The position numbers were made by a program, and so were the translations under genes. Positions 63,679 to 64,000 of a stretch of DNA of 64,000 nucleotides are shown here, piece by piece (position 1 is the first letter of the stretch; every line of letters starts with the position of its first letter). The DNA comes from Micrococcaceae bacterium Sec5.7. Lineage in GTDB: Bacteria > Actinomycetota > Actinomycetes > Actinomycetales > Micrococcaceae. A model generated the notes under the pieces. The model did not search any database. It was not told the origin of the DNA and saw only the letters and a list, made by a program, of their open reading frames with translations. The DNA lies in the NCBI GenBank assembly GCA_039636785.1, contig CP144169.1, positions 62,001 to 126,000 of the forward strand, in the 5' to 3' direction.

Positions 63679-64000
63679 ATGGAAATCCATCAGCTGGAGA
63701 TGCTCCGCGAACTCGGCGCCCTGGGCAGCGTCAAGGCTGTTGCCGAAACGCTGCTGGTCACGCCCTCCGCGGTCTCGCAGCAGCTGGCACTGCTGCAAAA
63801 GAGCGTCGAGGTTCCGCTCACCCGCAAGGAGGGCCGGAACCTCGTGCTGACCGAAGCCGGACAGGTGCTCGCTGACGCGGGTGCCGCCGTCGTCAGTGCC
63901 ATGGCTGATGCCAGAATGGCGATCGGCGCCTATCACGGCTCCCCCGTGGGTCCGGTAACAGTCAGCGGGTTCCACAGTGCCGGCCAGGCACTCTTTGCGC
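63679..64000 (+). CDS. LysR-family transcriptional regulator (3' end cut by window edge)
   Basis: The visible 107 residues start MEIHQLEMLRELGALGSVKA with the LysR winged helix (AETLLVTPSAVSQQLALLQK), then linker and the beginning of the ligand domain. Divergent from tdh across about 150 bp, the usual position for the regulator of that unit. The rest lies beyond 64000. Confidence 0.9.
   Translation, partial: MEIHQLEMLRELGALGSVKAVAETLLVTPSAVSQQLALLQKSVEVPLTRKEGRNLVLTEAGQVLADAGAAVVSAMADARMAIGAYHGSPVGPVTVSGFHSAGQALFA

Noticed and set aside
1..64000. CRISPR array or rRNA operon
   Set aside because: No regularly spaced direct repeats of CRISPR type and no rRNA-like sequence were seen in the window.

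Overview
The window is GC-rich actinobacterial chromosome, most like Arthrobacter or Pseudarthrobacter (Micrococcaceae). Evidence for this: strong codon bias, frequent GTG starts, the rpsB-tsf pair beside a secreted M23 protein, a dusB-dgt-dnaG block, actinobacterial holin-X and DUF3618 domains, and a SAM-IV type riboswitch. This assignment is inferred from gene content; no 16S rRNA is present.

Layout. 1-10.25 kb: tsf (cut by the window edge) and rpsB, an M23-like secreted protein, an acyl-CoA dehydrogenase, a CAU-anticodon tRNA, a GT4 glycosyltransferase, a DMT transporter with a CDP-alcohol phosphatidyltransferase, a holin-X/DUF3618 protein, a Bcr/CflA-type MFS pump and two small ORFs. 10.34-23.22 kb: a segment bounded by a 39-bp perfect direct repeat of the 3' end of tRNA-Asn. 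Both ends carry mobile-DNA relics. The interior holds PEP synthase (ppsA), its regulatory kinase (ppsR), an extra adenylate kinase, prpC, prpB, prpD, a GntR regulator and a divergent prpE. Together these form a propionate-to-phosphoenolpyruvate route with AMP recycling. 23.2-29.4 kb: two tRNA-Asn genes, dnaG, dgt, dusB and a YibE/F membrane protein.

29.5-46.5 kb: an alpha/beta hydrolase, a membrane protein behind a Tat-exported multicopper oxidase, a GNAT protein coupled to glyS, a YdcZ transporter, an S4 protein, an esterase divergent from an SGNH hydrolase, a twice-frameshifted HTH_42/AlkX-like pseudogene, a SHOCT protein, metX under a SAM-IV riboswitch with a metY relic upstream, a VOC protein and a secreted Big_5 protein. 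46.5-47.9 kb: a complete IS701-type element with 17-bp terminal repeats and CTAG target duplication, whose transposase ORF is frameshifted.

48.0-64.0 kb: a CPBP protease-like protein and a histidine phosphatase. Next comes an amino-sugar locus in which a secreted GH101 endo-alpha-N-acetylgalactosaminidase is divergent from an SIS isomerase - ROK kinase - PfkB kinase - class II aldolase - DeoR operon. A strong bidirectional terminator separates it from an amino-acid catabolism run (hutI, a D-amino-acid dehydrogenase-like flavoprotein, kbl, tdh), which is divergent from a LysR gene cut by the window end.

The best candidates for something undescribed are the tRNA-Asn-bounded propionate/PEP segment and the soil-type GH101/GalNAc locus with a zinc-motif-less ROK kinase.
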